Numbered from the stretch's first letter, positions 26,006-35,048 are shown. The stretch is DNA of 64,000 nucleotides from Nocardioides seonyuensis (GCF_004683965.1 NZ_CP038436.1:2604001-2668000), one strand, 5' to 3'. The notes: generated by a model from the sequence alone, not told the origin. Numbers and translations are program-made.

Positions 26006-27651
26006 AGGCCCGCGGCAGCCCTCACGTCGGCGGCGATCGCGTCGAGCCTGGCCACCGCGGAGATCCGGGCGGCGTCGACACCGTCGTCGGGGTCGACCGG
26101 CACCACGACCTCGAGGTAGCACTTCACCTTGGGCTCGGTGCCGCTCGGACGCACGATCACCCGGCCTCCCTCGGCGAGGGTGAAGCGCAGGCCGTCGGTG
26201 GGGGGCAGGCCCCCGTCGCCCCGGGCTAGGTCGTCGAGCCGCTCGACGGCCAGTCCACCCAGGGTCTCGGGCGGGGTGGCGCGGAGCCGTTGCATCGTCG
26301 CGGCGATCTCGGCGAGGTCGTCGAACCGCACGCTGACCTGGTCGGTCGCGTGCAGGCCGTGCTCGTGCGCGATGTCGTCGAGCAGGTCGGTGAGACCTCG
26401 ACCCTCGGCCTTCGCCGCGGCGGCCAGCTCGCACACCAGCAGCAGGGCGGAGACACCGTCCTTGTCCCTGACGTGCTCGGGGTCGCAGCAGTAGCCGAGC
26501 GCCTCCTCGTAGCCGAAAGCGAGGCCCTCGACCCGTCCGATCCACTTGAAGCCGGTCAGCGTCTCCTCGTGGGGCTGGCCCGCGGCACGCGCCATCTTGC
26601 CCAGGAGGCTGGAGGAGACGATGGAGTTGGCGTAGGTGCCGGTGTGGCCCCGGGCCAGCAGGTGGTGGGCCAGCAGTGCCCCGACCTCGTCGCCGCGCAG
26701 CATCCGCCAGCCGTGCGGTCCGGGGACAGCCACGGCGCAACGGTCGGCGTCGGGGTCGTTCGCCACGACGATGTCGGCGTCGCGCTCGGCGGCGAGGGCC
26801 ATCGCCAGGTCCATGGCGCCGGGCTCCTCGGGGTTCGGGAAGGCGACCGTCGGGAACAGCGGGTCGGGCTGCTCCTGCTGCTCGACGACGTACGGCGCGT
26901 CGAAGCCCGCGGTCTCGAGCACCTGGCTCACCGTCGCACCGCCCACGCCGTGGAGCGGGGTGTAGACGATCGTGAGGTCGCGCGGCCCGTCGCCGGCCAG
27001 GTCGGCGACCGTGTCGAGGTAGCGGTCGATCAGCTCCTCGCCGACGACCTTGCCGGCGTTGCCCCGTGGCACCTCCGCCAGGGCTCCGACGCGCGCGATC
27101 CGGTCGGCGATCTCGATGTCGGCCGGGGGAACGATCTGGCTGCCGTCACCGAGGTAGACCTTGTAGCCGTTGTCCTCGGGCGGGTTGTGGCTGGCGGTGA
27201 CCATGACGCCGGCCGCGCAGCCGAGCTCGCGGATGGCGTAGGCGAGCACCGGAGTGGGCAGGGGCCGGGGCATCACGAGGGCCTTGAACCCGGCGCCGGT
27301 CATCACCTCTGCGGTGTCGCGCGCGAACACCTCGGAGTTGTGGCGGGCGTCGAAGCCGATCACCACGCTGCCGCCTCCGTGACCGGAGTCCTGCAGGTAT
27401 GACGCCAGCCCGGCCGCCGCACGGGTGACCACCACCCGGTTCATGCGGTTGGGCCCGGCGCCCAGGGCGCCGCGCAACCCGGCCGTCCCGAACGCGAGGG
27501 GGCCGGCGAAGCGGTCGGCCAGGTCGGTCTCGGCTCCCCCCTCCGCGGAGGCGATGAGCTGCTCGAGCTCGGTCCTGGTCTGCTCGTCGGGGTCCTCGGC
27601 TGCCCATGCGCGAGCGCGGTCGAGGAGCGCCCCGGGGTCGACTGCTGTCAT
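26002..27651 (-). CDS. Phosphohexomutase family protein (PMM/PGM; possible phosphopentomutase)
   Basis: A 549-aa alpha-D-phosphohexomutase. The N-terminal FGTAGLRG, phosphoserine loop VTASHNPPEDNGYKVY (Ser near residue 148), metal loop DPDADR, sugar-specificity segment FGYEEALGY and C-terminal phosphate-binding RPSGTEPKVK are all intact. It interconverts sugar 1- and 6- or 5-phosphates. Because no DeoB-type phosphopentomutase was seen and it stands beside deoC, in a region resembling the mycobacterial deoD-pmmB pair, it may convert (deoxy)ribose-1-phosphate to the 5-phosphate. The ATG has a TACCGT -10 element 7 nt upstream. Confidence 0.92.
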   Translation of the reverse strand: MTAVDPGALLDRARAWAAEDPDEQTRTELEQLIASAEGGAETDLADRFAGPLAFGTAGLRGALGAGPNRMNRVVVTRAAAGLASYLQDSGHGGGSVVIGFDARHNSEVFARDTAEVMTGAGFKALVMPRPLPTPVLAYAIRELGCAAGVMVTASHNPPEDNGYKVYLGDGSQIVPPADIEIADRIARVGALAEVPRGNAGKVVGEELIDRYLDTVADLAGDGPRDLTIVYTPLHGVGGATVSQVLETAGFDAPYVVEQQEQPDPLFPTVAFPNPEEPGAMDLAMALAAERDADIVVANDPDADRCAVAVPGPHGWRMLRGDEVGALLAHHLLARGHTGTYANSIVSSSLLGKMARAAGQPHEETLTGFKWIGRVEGLAFGYEEALGYCCDPEHVRDKDGVSALLLVCELAAAAKAEGRGLTDLLDDIAHEHGLHATDQVSVRFDDLAEIAATMQRLRATPPETLGGLAVERLDDLARGDGGLPPTDGLRFTLAEGGRVIVRPSGTEPKVKCYLEVVVPVDPDDGVDAARISAVARLDAIAADVRAAAGL

Positions 27652-27658
27652 GGCGCCG

Positions 27659-27664
27659 ACGGTA
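27659..27664 (-). promoter_or_regulatory. Candidate -10 element of the phosphohexomutase gene
   Basis: TACCGT on the minus strand, 7 nt upstream of ATG 27651, without a Shine-Dalgarno between. Confidence 0.45.
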
Positions 27665-27697
27665 GCGGCTCTCGGGGCGTCGCCGTGAGTCGCGCAG

Positions 27698-28003
27698 TCA
27701 ACGGGGGCCGACCAGGAGCGCCACCAGCTCGGTGGTGGCGAGCAGTGCCACCGCGACCGACAGAACTGCGGGGGCGCGGCCACCCCGCGGGGGCCGCGGC
27801 GAGGACTTCCGGCGATAGCGCGTGCTCGCCTCGAGCACGAGCCACAGAGCCAGGCCCAGGGCCGTGCCGAGCAGCACCAGGGCCAGCGGGCCCACCGCGT
27901 CGAACGTCAGGCGCGCCATCACCGCTGCCCCTGCGACCACAGCCAGGGCCGTGCGCTGCCACGCCAGCGCGGTGCGCTCGTCGGCCAGTCCGGACTGATC
28001 CAT
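27698..28003 (-). CDS. DUF202 small membrane protein
   Basis: A 101-aa protein with the DUF202 N-terminal motif ERTALAWQRTAL and three predicted hydrophobic helices separated by short basic loops. Its ATG follows the stop of the upstream DUF202 gene after one base, so the two are coupled and probably form one membrane complex. DUF202 domains occur in VTC-like and other small membrane proteins; the role here is unknown. Confidence 0.85.
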   Translation of the reverse strand: MDQSGLADERTALAWQRTALAVVAGAAVMARLTFDAVGPLALVLLGTALGLALWLVLEASTRYRRKSSPRPPRGGRAPAVLSVAVALLATTELVALLVGPR

Positions 28004-28004
28004 C

Positions 28005-28397
28005 TCAGCTTGCGCGCAGGACGGCGACGGCGGCCACGACCGCCACCGCGACGAGGGCGAGGGCAAGGACCGCGGACGCCGCGAACGACGGCAGCGGAGC
28101 GCGCCGGCGCATCGCCCGCTCGGCCAGCGCCCAGCGGACCCACGCGAGCACGGAGCCGACGGCACCGAGCGCCACCAGTGCCAGGGCCGTGGCCTCCTGC
28201 GCCGCCCCGGGCAGGTCCAGCTCCACCACGTCGAGGGCGACGCCCGCCGCCAGCAGGGCGAGGGCGGTCCTGATCCACGCGAGGTAGGTGCGCTCGTTGG
28301 CGAAGGTGAAGCGGTAGTCGGGCTCCACTCCGTCGCCGTAGACGAAGCCGGGCCAACGCCTCCCCGTCGCCGGCTCGTGGGTGGGGGTGTCGTCCAT
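28005..28397 (-). CDS. DUF202/YidH-like membrane protein
   Basis: A 130-aa YidH-type protein. A polar N-terminus with DYRFTFANERTYLAWIRTALALLA, the DUF202 hallmark, is followed by three hydrophobic helices, the last at the extreme C-terminus. ATG 28397 has a GAGG-like Shine-Dalgarno upstream. It is the first gene of a two-gene DUF202 operon and divergent from the VOC gene. Confidence 0.85.
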   Translation of the reverse strand: MDDTPTHEPATGRRWPGFVYGDGVEPDYRFTFANERTYLAWIRTALALLAAGVALDVVELDLPGAAQEATALALVALGAVGSVLAWVRWALAERAMRRRAPLPSFAASAVLALALVAVAVVAAVAVLRAS

Positions 28398-28457
28398 GGA
28401 CTCAGCCTCGCAGGTCGCCGTGGCGCAGTGTCGGTGCTCGGTGCCAGTCTCGGGGAC

Positions 28458-28826
28458 ATGATCGATCACCTGGGAATCAACTGCACCGACATCGAGCGCG
28501 CAGGCGCCTTCTACGACCGGATCCTCGGGGTCCTGGGTCACCGCCGGGTCATGGACTTCGGCACCACCATCGGCTACGGCTCGGAGGAGCCTGACTTCTG
28601 GCTCTCCACCTTCGAGGGCGTCGGCCCCAACCGCGAGGTGCACGTCGCCTTCGCCGCACCCGACGCGGCGACCGTGCGCGCGTGGTACGACGAGGCCATC
28701 GCCGCCGGCGCCGAGTCGCTGCACGAGCCGCGGCTGTGGCCGGAGTACCACGAGCGCTACTTCGGCGCCTTCGTCCGCGACACCGAGGGCAACAACATCG
28801 AGGCGGTCTGTCACTCCGGCGAGTGA
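28458..28826 (+). CDS. VOC-family (glyoxalase/dioxygenase fold) protein
   Basis: A 122-aa single VOC protein: two beta-alpha-beta-beta-beta modules beginning IDHLGINCTDIERAGAFYDR and ending FGAFVRDTEGNNIEAVCH. His near residue 3 and Glu near residue 115 are the usual metal-ligand positions. The family includes glyoxalases, fosfomycin and bleomycin resistance proteins and dioxygenases, so substrate assignment is not possible. ATG 28458 lies 7 nt after CAGTCT. It is monocistronic. Confidence 0.85.
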   Translation: MIDHLGINCTDIERAGAFYDRILGVLGHRRVMDFGTTIGYGSEEPDFWLSTFEGVGPNREVHVAFAAPDAATVRAWYDEAIAAGAESLHEPRLWPEYHERYFGAFVRDTEGNNIEAVCHSGE

Positions 28827-28835
28827 CGGCCTGCA

Positions 28836-28877
28836 TCGGTGATTGAAGAAGGACGAAGTCCTGTCTCGAAACCCCTG
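28836..28877 (+). repeat. Interspersed repeat, copy C (intergenic)
   Basis: About 42 bp between the VOC gene and the DUF222-HNH gene, in the same orientation as copy B in meaB. It shares the core gaaggacgaag and the flanking cggtg and tctcgaaaccc-type ends, but is more diverged. It shows that the element family is also found outside coding sequence. Confidence 0.65.
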
Positions 28878-28934
28878 TGGAATCGGGGGTTCTCGGGCCT
28901 TCGACTGTCGGTGGTGACTGGTTGACTTGTCCTC

Positions 28935-30305
28935 ATGACCAGCATCCAGCAGGACTCCGATCTCGAGGTCGTGGACCTCGCGGACGCGAGCGTGCGTGGC
29001 CTGCTGGAGCAGGCGGCCGAGTGCGAGAGCGTGCTGCGCGAGGTCGCGGTTCACCAGCTGCGGGTCGCCTACGAGTGGGCTGTTGCGCACCCGGTCGTGG
29101 ACGCGGCCGAGACTGCTTGTGGGCCTGTCCTCCCTTCGGTCCTGGAAGCCCCGGAGACGTTGGGTGGCGCCGGCACGCCAGCGGTGGCGGCGTTCACCGC
29201 CGAGCCGCTCGCCGTCGCGTGCGGCATCGCACCCACTGCTGCTTCAGCGCTGCTCGCGGATTCGCTGGATCTCCACCACCGGCTCCCGGTGCTCTGGGAC
29301 CAGACCCAGGCCGGGTTCGTGCCTGCGTGGAAGGCGCGCCGGGTCGCTTCCCGCACCCGTGACCTGTCCCTGGACGCTGCCCTGTGGGTGGACCGGCAGA
29401 CCGCCGGCCGGGTCGGGTCCCTCAGCCTCGGGGCCCTGGACCGGTTGATCGCCGAGGCCGCGGCCCGGGTGGACGGCGAGCCCCTGGCAGAAAAGGAGAA
29501 GCGCGCCCGGCCGCAGTGGGACGTCCAGCTCAAGCACCGCGACCCACGCGAGGGCGGCGCCACCTCAGAGATCCACGCGATCGGCGACACCCTCGACCTG
29601 ACCCGGTTCCACGACATCGTGTGCGCCGAAGCCGAAGCACTCGGGTCCCTGGGTGACGGCGACACCTTCGAGGTCCGCAAGGCCAGGGCCCTCGGTGTCA
29701 TCGCCGACGCGCAGGCCCGGCTCGACCTCACCAGCCTCCTCGACGACACCAGCGACGACGAGCGAGCCGCAGTCCGCCGTCGCCTCATCGAGCGCCGCGA
29801 CGCCAAGGTCCGGCTCTACCTCCACGCCTCCCTCGCGGACGTTGTCGCCGGCACGTCCGGTGCAGTCGGCACGGTCGAAGGCCTCGGCCCGGTCACTCTC
29901 GACCAGATCAAGGACTGGGCCGGCAAGGCCCGCGTCACCATCCAGCCCGTGCTCCACGTCGTGAGTGAGGACACCTGGTCCGTCGATCGCCACGACCCGC
30001 CGCCGCGGATGGCCGAGCATGTCGTCCTCCGCGACCCGATGTGCGTGTTCCCGTGGTGCTCACACCCCTCCAGGCACGCCGACCTCGACCACATCGAGCC
30101 CTACGAGGACCCCGACGAGGGCGGTCCGCCCGACCAGACAAGGCCAGGCAATCTTGCGCCGCTGTGTCGAAGACACCACCGTGCCAAGACAGCAGGCGGC
30201 TGGAGCTACCAGCGCACCGCACCCGGCACCTACCTGTGGACCGGCCCCGCCGGCCTCACCGCCGTCGTCACTCCCACCGGCACGATCACCCTGCCCACGG
30301 CCTGA
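28935..30305 (+). CDS. DUF222 / HNH endonuclease domain protein (13E12-repeat family)
   Basis: A 456-aa protein of the multicopy actinobacterial 13E12 family. A long helical DUF222 region (about 20-330) precedes a C-terminal HNH nuclease-like domain (about 365-430) with CVFPWCSHPSR, the HADLDHIEPY catalytic His pair and NLAPLCRRHHRAKT. Family members are spread through Nocardioides and Mycobacterium genomes, often beside repeats. A repeat copy lies 58 bp upstream here. Whether it acts as a nuclease, a homing-type element or a domesticated protein is not known. The frame is intact. Confidence 0.9.
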   Translation: MTSIQQDSDLEVVDLADASVRGLLEQAAECESVLREVAVHQLRVAYEWAVAHPVVDAAETACGPVLPSVLEAPETLGGAGTPAVAAFTAEPLAVACGIAPTAASALLADSLDLHHRLPVLWDQTQAGFVPAWKARRVASRTRDLSLDAALWVDRQTAGRVGSLSLGALDRLIAEAAARVDGEPLAEKEKRARPQWDVQLKHRDPREGGATSEIHAIGDTLDLTRFHDIVCAEAEALGSLGDGDTFEVRKARALGVIADAQARLDLTSLLDDTSDDERAAVRRRLIERRDAKVRLYLHASLADVVAGTSGAVGTVEGLGPVTLDQIKDWAGKARVTIQPVLHVVSEDTWSVDRHDPPPRMAEHVVLRDPMCVFPWCSHPSRHADLDHIEPYEDPDEGGPPDQTRPGNLAPLCRRHHRAKTAGGWSYQRTAPGTYLWTGPAGLTAVVTPTGTITLPTA

Positions 30306-30482
30306 CGTCCAGCCTCGCCGCGCACACTCCCCATTTCCGCTGCGTGGGATCACATTGAGTGTGCTCTGACTGAGTGTGTCCATGCTGGTGACTCCCGGTG
30401 ACCGGATCTCTCGAGGTGCGGGCGTGGCAGCCCAGGCAAAGTTGAGCGCTCCAGAATCGGCGGCACCACGCGTCGCCGCTCC

Positions 30483-30989
30483 TCAGTCGATCCACCATGG
30501 CTTCACATGGACGGCATCGTCGGCGGGCCACATACGTAGGTGGTGTTGCTCAACCGGGTCGCCGGGATACAGCAGATCGGGTTCCATGACCATGTAGATG
30601 AGGCAGTCGAGCCGGAGAGGCGAAGTCAATCTTGGAGCAAAGGTGGCTTGTTCCTCCAAGTCATTGCCTACGACGAGGATGGGTCCGGCGGCCTCCAGAG
30701 CGAATGTGACCAGGTGGGCGCCGCGGTCGACCCTGCCTTGAATCTCCCCCTCGCTTGGAGCACTGTTCATCGCGATGCACGAAAGGAGTACGCGCTCCTC
30801 ATCCGTTCCCAGGATGTTGATGCTTGCGATGGCCCCGTCTGCGAGAGCCTCGCCGGGGTTCTTCGGAAAGAGGGTCGGGGTCCACTCCTCATCGGGAGGC
30901 GTGGTGGGGCTGAGCGACGTCAGGAAGTAGCCACCGTCTAGCGCATTGACCGCTACGGACCAGTTGTTGGCGCTGGGGTCGTCATGCAT
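30483..30989 (-). CDS. Unrecognised 168-aa protein in a lower-GC patch
   Basis: I do not recognise this protein. It is acidic, has no signal peptide or membrane helix, and looks like a compact soluble fold (SVAVNALDGGYFLTSLSP at the start; MWPADDAVHVKPWWID at the end, with several Trp). Codon use differs from its neighbours: CTA, GTA, TTT, CTT, AGT and CCA codons, which are scarce elsewhere in the window, are frequent, and the surrounding 30.3-31.0 kb is visibly less GC-rich. This suggests recent acquisition. GAGTCT lies 7 nt before ATG 30989. An orphan immunity-like or phage-derived protein would fit but is only a guess. Confidence 0.65.
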   Translation of the reverse strand: MHDDPSANNWSVAVNALDGGYFLTSLSPTTPPDEEWTPTLFPKNPGEALADGAIASINILGTDEERVLLSCIAMNSAPSEGEIQGRVDRGAHLVTFALEAAGPILVVGNDLEEQATFAPRLTSPLRLDCLIYMVMEPDLLYPGDPVEQHHLRMWPADDAVHVKPWWID

Positions 30990-31042
30990 GCGCGACAGAC
31001 TCGCAGGCGAGCCGTTGACCGTCCACGGTTAGCGTGTGCGTC

Positions 31043-31696
31043 GTGTCTGCTGCGGTCAGGTCTGTCAACGCGGCGCCGCTGGGGCGCGTGCGCGGCCTGG
31101 CGCGTCCGTCGGGGATCCAGAAGCGTCCGGTCGACCGCATCGAGGTGCGCGACCCCGGCCCCAAGCGGGTCGGTCTCGGCAGTGGCGTGGTCGGTGATGC
31201 GATCGGCAACAAGAAGTTCCACGGCGGTGAGTCCCAGGCTGTCTACGCCTTCGCCCGGGAGGAGCTCGACTGGTGGGAGCGCGAGCTCGGCCGCGAGCTC
31301 CCCGATGGCGCGGCGTTCGGCGAGAACGTCACAACGACAGGACTCGAGGTCGACGATGCGCTGGTCGGGGAGCGCTGGCGGGTGGGAACCGCACTCCTCG
31401 AGGTCTGCCGCCCGCGTACCCCCTGCGCCACCTTCGCGGCCCACATGGGAGAGCTGCGCTGGATGAAGCGGTTCGCCGCACGCGAACGGGTCGGCGCCTA
31501 CCTGGCGGTCGTGGAGGCCGGCGTCATCGAGCCCGGAGACCCGATCGAGGTGGTCGAGCGGCCCGACCACGACGTGACGGTGCCGATGCTCTTCCGCGCC
31601 GTGATGGGCGACCGCGACCTGGGCCGGCACATCCTCGACGCGGAGGCGCTGCGACCGTCCGAGCACGAGTGGCTCGCGGGACGGTTCGGGCGTTGA
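31043..31696 (+). CDS. MOSC-domain protein (YiiM-like)
   Basis: A 217-aa MOSC-domain protein. The signature KFHGGESQAVYAFAREELDWW matches the YiiM family, and the presumptive conserved Cys of the molybdenum-cofactor pocket is in EVCRPRTPC (about residue 120). Relatives handle molybdopterin or reduce N-hydroxylated bases. GTG 31043 is chosen because TAGCGT (31030-31035) ends 7 nt upstream; GTG 31034 is the alternative. Its TGA overlaps the TTG of the SRPBCC gene, so the two are coupled. Confidence 0.85.
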   Translation: MSAAVRSVNAAPLGRVRGLARPSGIQKRPVDRIEVRDPGPKRVGLGSGVVGDAIGNKKFHGGESQAVYAFAREELDWWERELGRELPDGAAFGENVTTTGLEVDDALVGERWRVGTALLEVCRPRTPCATFAAHMGELRWMKRFAARERVGAYLAVVEAGVIEPGDPIEVVERPDHDVTVPMLFRAVMGDRDLGRHILDAEALRPSEHEWLAGRFGR

Positions 31697-32130
31697 GGAC
31701 CTACGAGTTCCACCGGCACTGGAGCACGCCGGCGCCGACGACGCGGGTCCAGGAGGTTCTCGTCGATCTCGAGCACTACCCGGAGTGGTGGCCGCAGGTC
31801 GTGGCCGTCGCCAAGATCGACGACGACACCGCTCGGGTGCTGTGCCGCTCGGTGCTGCCCTACACGCTCGACCTCGTGCTCCACGCGCAGCGACGCGAGC
31901 CGACCATGCTCGTGGTCGGCATCAGCGGCGCGCTCGAGGGGTGGGCGCAGTTCGACCTGCACGAGCGCGGGACGACGACCGAGGTGTCGTACGCGCAGCA
32001 GGTGGTCGTGGCCCACCGTGGCCTCGCGGTGGCGTCAGTGCTGACGCATCCGCTGATGCGGTGGAACCACGACCACATGATGGCCGGGTGCGAGCAGGGC
32101 CTCCGGGCCCGGCTCACGCAGACCGGATGA
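31693..32130 (+). CDS. SRPBCC-fold (polyketide cyclase/START-like) protein
   Basis: A 145-aa START/SRPBCC protein, starting at TTG 31693 inside the stop of the MOSC gene. It begins RTYEFHRHWSTPAPTTRVQEVLVDLEHYPEWWPQV, the canonical first strand and helices of the fold, and ends with the long C-terminal helix LMRWNHDHMMAGCEQGL. It forms a hydrophobic ligand cavity; the ligand is unknown. It ends 1 bp before the convergent tpx gene. Confidence 0.8.
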   Translation: MRTYEFHRHWSTPAPTTRVQEVLVDLEHYPEWWPQVVAVAKIDDDTARVLCRSVLPYTLDLVLHAQRREPTMLVVGISGALEGWAQFDLHERGTTTEVSYAQQVVVAHRGLAVASVLTHPLMRWNHDHMMAGCEQGLRARLTQTG

Positions 32131-32131
32131 C

Positions 32132-32629
32132 TCAGGAAAGAGCAGCGACCGCGGCGTCGTAGTCGGGCTCGGTGGTGATCTCCGGGACCAGCTGGGAGTG
32201 CACGACGTGGCCGTCCTCGTCGAGCACGACGACCGCACGGCCGAGGAGGCCGGCCATCGGACCGTCGACGAGCTTGACGCCGAAGTCCTCGCCGAAGGAC
32301 GACCGGAACGCCGAGCCGACCTGGACGTTCTCGATGCCCTCGGCGCCGCAGAAGCGTGCCTGGGCGAACGGCAGGTCGTGGGAGACGTTGACGACAGTGG
32401 TGTTGTCGAGGCTCGCCGCCAGCTCGTTGAACTTCCGGACGCTCGCGGCACAGATGCCGGTGTCCACGCTCGGGAAGATGTTGAGCACGACACGCTTGCC
32501 CTGCGTGTCGCTGTGGGTCAGCGGTGAGAGACCGGCGCCGACGAGCTCCCAGCCGGGAGCCTTCTCTCCGACGGGGGGCAGGTCGCCGACGGTGTTGACG
32601 GGGTTGCCCTTGAGTGCAGTGGTTGCCAT
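32132..32629 (-). CDS. tpx: Thiol peroxidase, Tpx-type peroxiredoxin
   Basis: Atypical 2-Cys peroxiredoxin that reduces hydrogen and alkyl peroxides using thioredoxin. The 165-aa product has the peroxidatic Cys in FPSVDTGICAAS (about residue 60) and the resolving Cys in ARFCGAEG (about residue 94), with the Tpx-type KGNPVNTVGDLP N-terminus. Both cysteines are present, so it should be active. TAGGAA lies 6 nt before ATG 32629. It is monocistronic, divergent from the DUF2252 gene. Confidence 0.95.
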   Translation of the reverse strand: MATTALKGNPVNTVGDLPPVGEKAPGWELVGAGLSPLTHSDTQGKRVVLNIFPSVDTGICAASVRKFNELAASLDNTTVVNVSHDLPFAQARFCGAEGIENVQVGSAFRSSFGEDFGVKLVDGPMAGLLGRAVVVLDEDGHVVHSQLVPEITTEPDYDAAVAALS

Positions 32630-32684
32630 GCCCCATTCCTACACTGCTGGTGGATGGACGGCCCCGGCCGCCCACCGTGCGACC

Positions 32685-32690
32685 TAGAGT
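32685..32690 (+). promoter_or_regulatory. Candidate -10 element of the DUF2252 gene
   Basis: TAGAGT ending 6 nt before ATG 32697, compatible with a leaderless transcript. Confidence 0.5.
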
Positions 32691-32696
32691 GCCCGT

Positions 32697-34007
32697 ATGG
32701 GGAGCACCGATCGCACGACCGTGATCATCGAGGTGCTGCGTGACGCCTTCGCGCCCCTCATGAAGGCCGACCCGGCCGCGTTCCGCGCGAAGTACCGCAA
32801 GATGGCTCGCGACCCGCACGCGTTCTACCGCGGCACGGCCTGCCTCTTCTACCACGACGTCACGACCGAGCCGGCGGAGTGGGCTGCCCACGGCGCCGAG
32901 CGGATCTGGATCCACGGCGACCTCCACGTCGAGAACTTCGGCACCTACCTCAACTCCGACGGGCGCCTGGTCTTCGACGTCAACGACTTCGACGAGGCCT
33001 ACCTGGGTCGCTTCACGTGGGACCTGCAGCGCTTTGCAGCGAGCCTCGCCCTCCTGGGTTGGCAGAAGGCGCTGCCGGAGGACGCGGTGCGCCAGCTCAT
33101 CGCCCGCTACGCGCGCTCCTACCTTGCGCAGGTCAACCACTACACCGACTCCGCGTCCGACGAGGACTTCGCGATCCGCCTGGACAACGCGCACGGCCCC
33201 GTCCTCGCCGTGCTCGAGTCGGCCCGGGCCATGAAGCGCGCCGACCTGCTCGACCACGTGACGGTGCAGGAGCGGGGCACGCGACGCTTCCGCGCCGACG
33301 ACACCACCCGCCGCCTGCCACGGGCCGAGCGCACCAAGGTAGTGAGTGCCTTCTCCAACTACCTCGACACCATCCCGGAGTCCAAGCGCTTCGACCGCGA
33401 GCTGTTCTACGAGCTGCGTGACGTGGTCGGGAAGTCTGGCTTCGGGATCGGCAGCGCGGGGCTGCCGGCCTACAACGTCCTCGTCGAGGGCTACAGCCAG
33501 GCCCTGGACAACGACGTGGTCCTGAGCATGAAGCAGGCCAACGTCCCCGCGCTCAGCAGGTTCGTCGACACGGCCGAGGTGGACGCCTACTTCGAGCACG
33601 AGGGCCACCGCACGGCCGTGAGCCAGCGGGCCCTGCAGGTGCACACCGACCCGCTCCTCGGTCACACCAGCCTGGACGGCGTGGGCTACGTCGTCGCGGA
33701 GGTGTCGCCCTACGAGGTGGACCTCGACTGGAGCGAGATCAACGAGCCCGCCGACATTCGCGCGGTCGTCGACCTGCTGGGTCGGGCGACCGCCAAGATC
33801 CACTGCGCGTCCGACGAGGACAGCCAGCAGGACCTCGTCGAGTTCCAGGTGGAGACGGCGATCGCGTCGTCGGTGAAGGGGAGCCGCCGCGACTTCGTCG
33901 ACTGGCTGTGCGAGTGGGGGATGCGCTACTCCGGCACCGTGAGGGACGATCACGCCCGCTTCGTCGACGCGTTCCGCGAGGGCAGGGTCGGGGTCGCGGC
34001 CACCTGA
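32697..34007 (+). CDS. DUF2252 protein, kinase-like fold
   Basis: A 436-aa DUF2252 protein. The N-terminal FYRGTACLFYHD, the catalytic-loop-like WIHGDLHVENFGTY (about residues 75-88) and the metal-loop-like LVFDVNDFDEAYLG (about 93-106) resemble aminoglycoside-phosphotransferase and protein-kinase-like enzymes, suggesting phosphotransfer. The substrate is unknown. It is leaderless-type (-10 TAGAGT) and stands alone. Residues that would bind Mg-ATP appear intact, so it is probably an active enzyme. Confidence 0.8.
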   Translation: MGSTDRTTVIIEVLRDAFAPLMKADPAAFRAKYRKMARDPHAFYRGTACLFYHDVTTEPAEWAAHGAERIWIHGDLHVENFGTYLNSDGRLVFDVNDFDEAYLGRFTWDLQRFAASLALLGWQKALPEDAVRQLIARYARSYLAQVNHYTDSASDEDFAIRLDNAHGPVLAVLESARAMKRADLLDHVTVQERGTRRFRADDTTRRLPRAERTKVVSAFSNYLDTIPESKRFDRELFYELRDVVGKSGFGIGSAGLPAYNVLVEGYSQALDNDVVLSMKQANVPALSRFVDTAEVDAYFEHEGHRTAVSQRALQVHTDPLLGHTSLDGVGYVVAEVSPYEVDLDWSEINEPADIRAVVDLLGRATAKIHCASDEDSQQDLVEFQVETAIASSVKGSRRDFVDWLCEWGMRYSGTVRDDHARFVDAFREGRVGVAAT

Positions 34008-34034
34008 GGCGCCACCAGACCCTCGCGTGGGTGC

Positions 34035-35042
34035 TCAGGCGTCGATGCTCGCCATGTTGCCGTAGCGGTCACCCTGCACTGCGTCGCGCGGGACGGCCCG
34101 CTCGAGCGCGGCGAGGTCGTCCGTGGTGAGCTCGACCCCCACCGCGCCGACGTTCTCTTCGAGGTACGCCACGCGCTTGGTGCCAGGGATCGGGGCGATG
34201 TCATCGCCCTGCGCGAGCACCCAGGCGAGCGCGAGCTGGCCGGGCGTGCAGCCCTTGGCCGCGGCGATCCCGCGCACCTTCTCGACCAGCGCCAAGTTGG
34301 CGTCGAGCGCATCGCCCTGGAAGCGGGGGAAGTACTCCGAGCGGCGGCGATCGGCCTCGCCATCGGCGCCGCTGGAAGCGCTGATCGCGCCGGTGAGCAG
34401 GCCGCGGCCGAGCGGGGAGTACGGCACCAGACCGATGCCGAGCTCGCGGATGGTGGGGAGAATCTCGTCCTCGAGGTCGCGGGTGAAGAGGGAGTACTCC
34501 GTCTGCAGCGCGGTGATCGGGTGCACGGCGTGCGCCTTGTGGATGGTGGCCGCAGAGGCCTCGGAGAGCCCGAGGTGGCGGACCTTGCCGGCGTCGACGA
34601 GCTCCTTCATCGCGCCGACCGTCTCCTCGATCGGGACGGTCTGGTCGACGCGGTGCTGGTAGTAGAGGTCGATGTGGTCGACCCCGAGCCGCTGCAGCGA
34701 CGCGTCGCAGGCTTTGCGCACGTACTCCGGGCTGCCGTTGATCCCGACCATGGTGCCGTCGGGGAGCCGCTCGTTGCCGAACTTGGTGGCGAGCTGGACC
34801 TCGTCGCGCCGACCCGCGATCGCCGTGCCGACGAGCTGCTCGTTGATGAACGGGCCGTACATGTCGGCGGTGTCGAGGAACGTCACACCGAGGTCGAGCG
34901 CGCGGCGGATGGTGTCGGTGCCGCCCTGCTCGTCGGGCGTGCCGTAGAACTCCGACATCCCCATGCAGCCGAGCCCGAGGGAGCTGACCGTGAGGGCGGA
35001 GGTGGTGCCGAGCGTGCGCTGTCCGATGTCTGGTGTCGTCAT
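34035..35042 (-). CDS. Aldo/keto reductase (AKR13-like)
   Basis: A 335-aa NADPH-dependent oxidoreductase. It has the TIM-barrel start [15 protein letters not shown], the catalytic Asp and Tyr in [10 protein letters not shown], the Lys in ATKFGN and the His in LYYQHRVD, so the tetrad is complete, followed by [12 protein letters not shown] and a C-terminal cofactor segment [13 protein letters not shown]. It lies directly downstream of a merR gene and is preceded by a MerR-type promoter (35049-35079) matching the one before merR, so its expression is probably induced by an electrophile or drug sensed by the regulator. ATG 35042 is leaderless-type. Confidence 0.92.
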   Translation of the reverse strand: MTTPDIGQRTLGTTSALTVSSLGLGCMGMSEFYGTPDEQGGTDTIRRALDLGVTFLDTADMYGPFINEQLVGTAIAGRRDEVQLATKFGNERLPDGTMVGINGSPEYVRKACDASLQRLGVDHIDLYYQHRVDQTVPIEETVGAMKELVDAGKVRHLGLSEASAATIHKAHAVHPITALQTEYSLFTRDLEDEILPTIRELGIGLVPYSPLGRGLLTGAISASSGADGEADRRRSEYFPRFQGDALDANLALVEKVRGIAAAKGCTPGQLALAWVLAQGDDIAPIPGTKRVAYLEENVGAVGVELTTDDLAALERAVPRDAVQGDRYGNMASIDA

Positions 35043-35048
35043 GCCACC

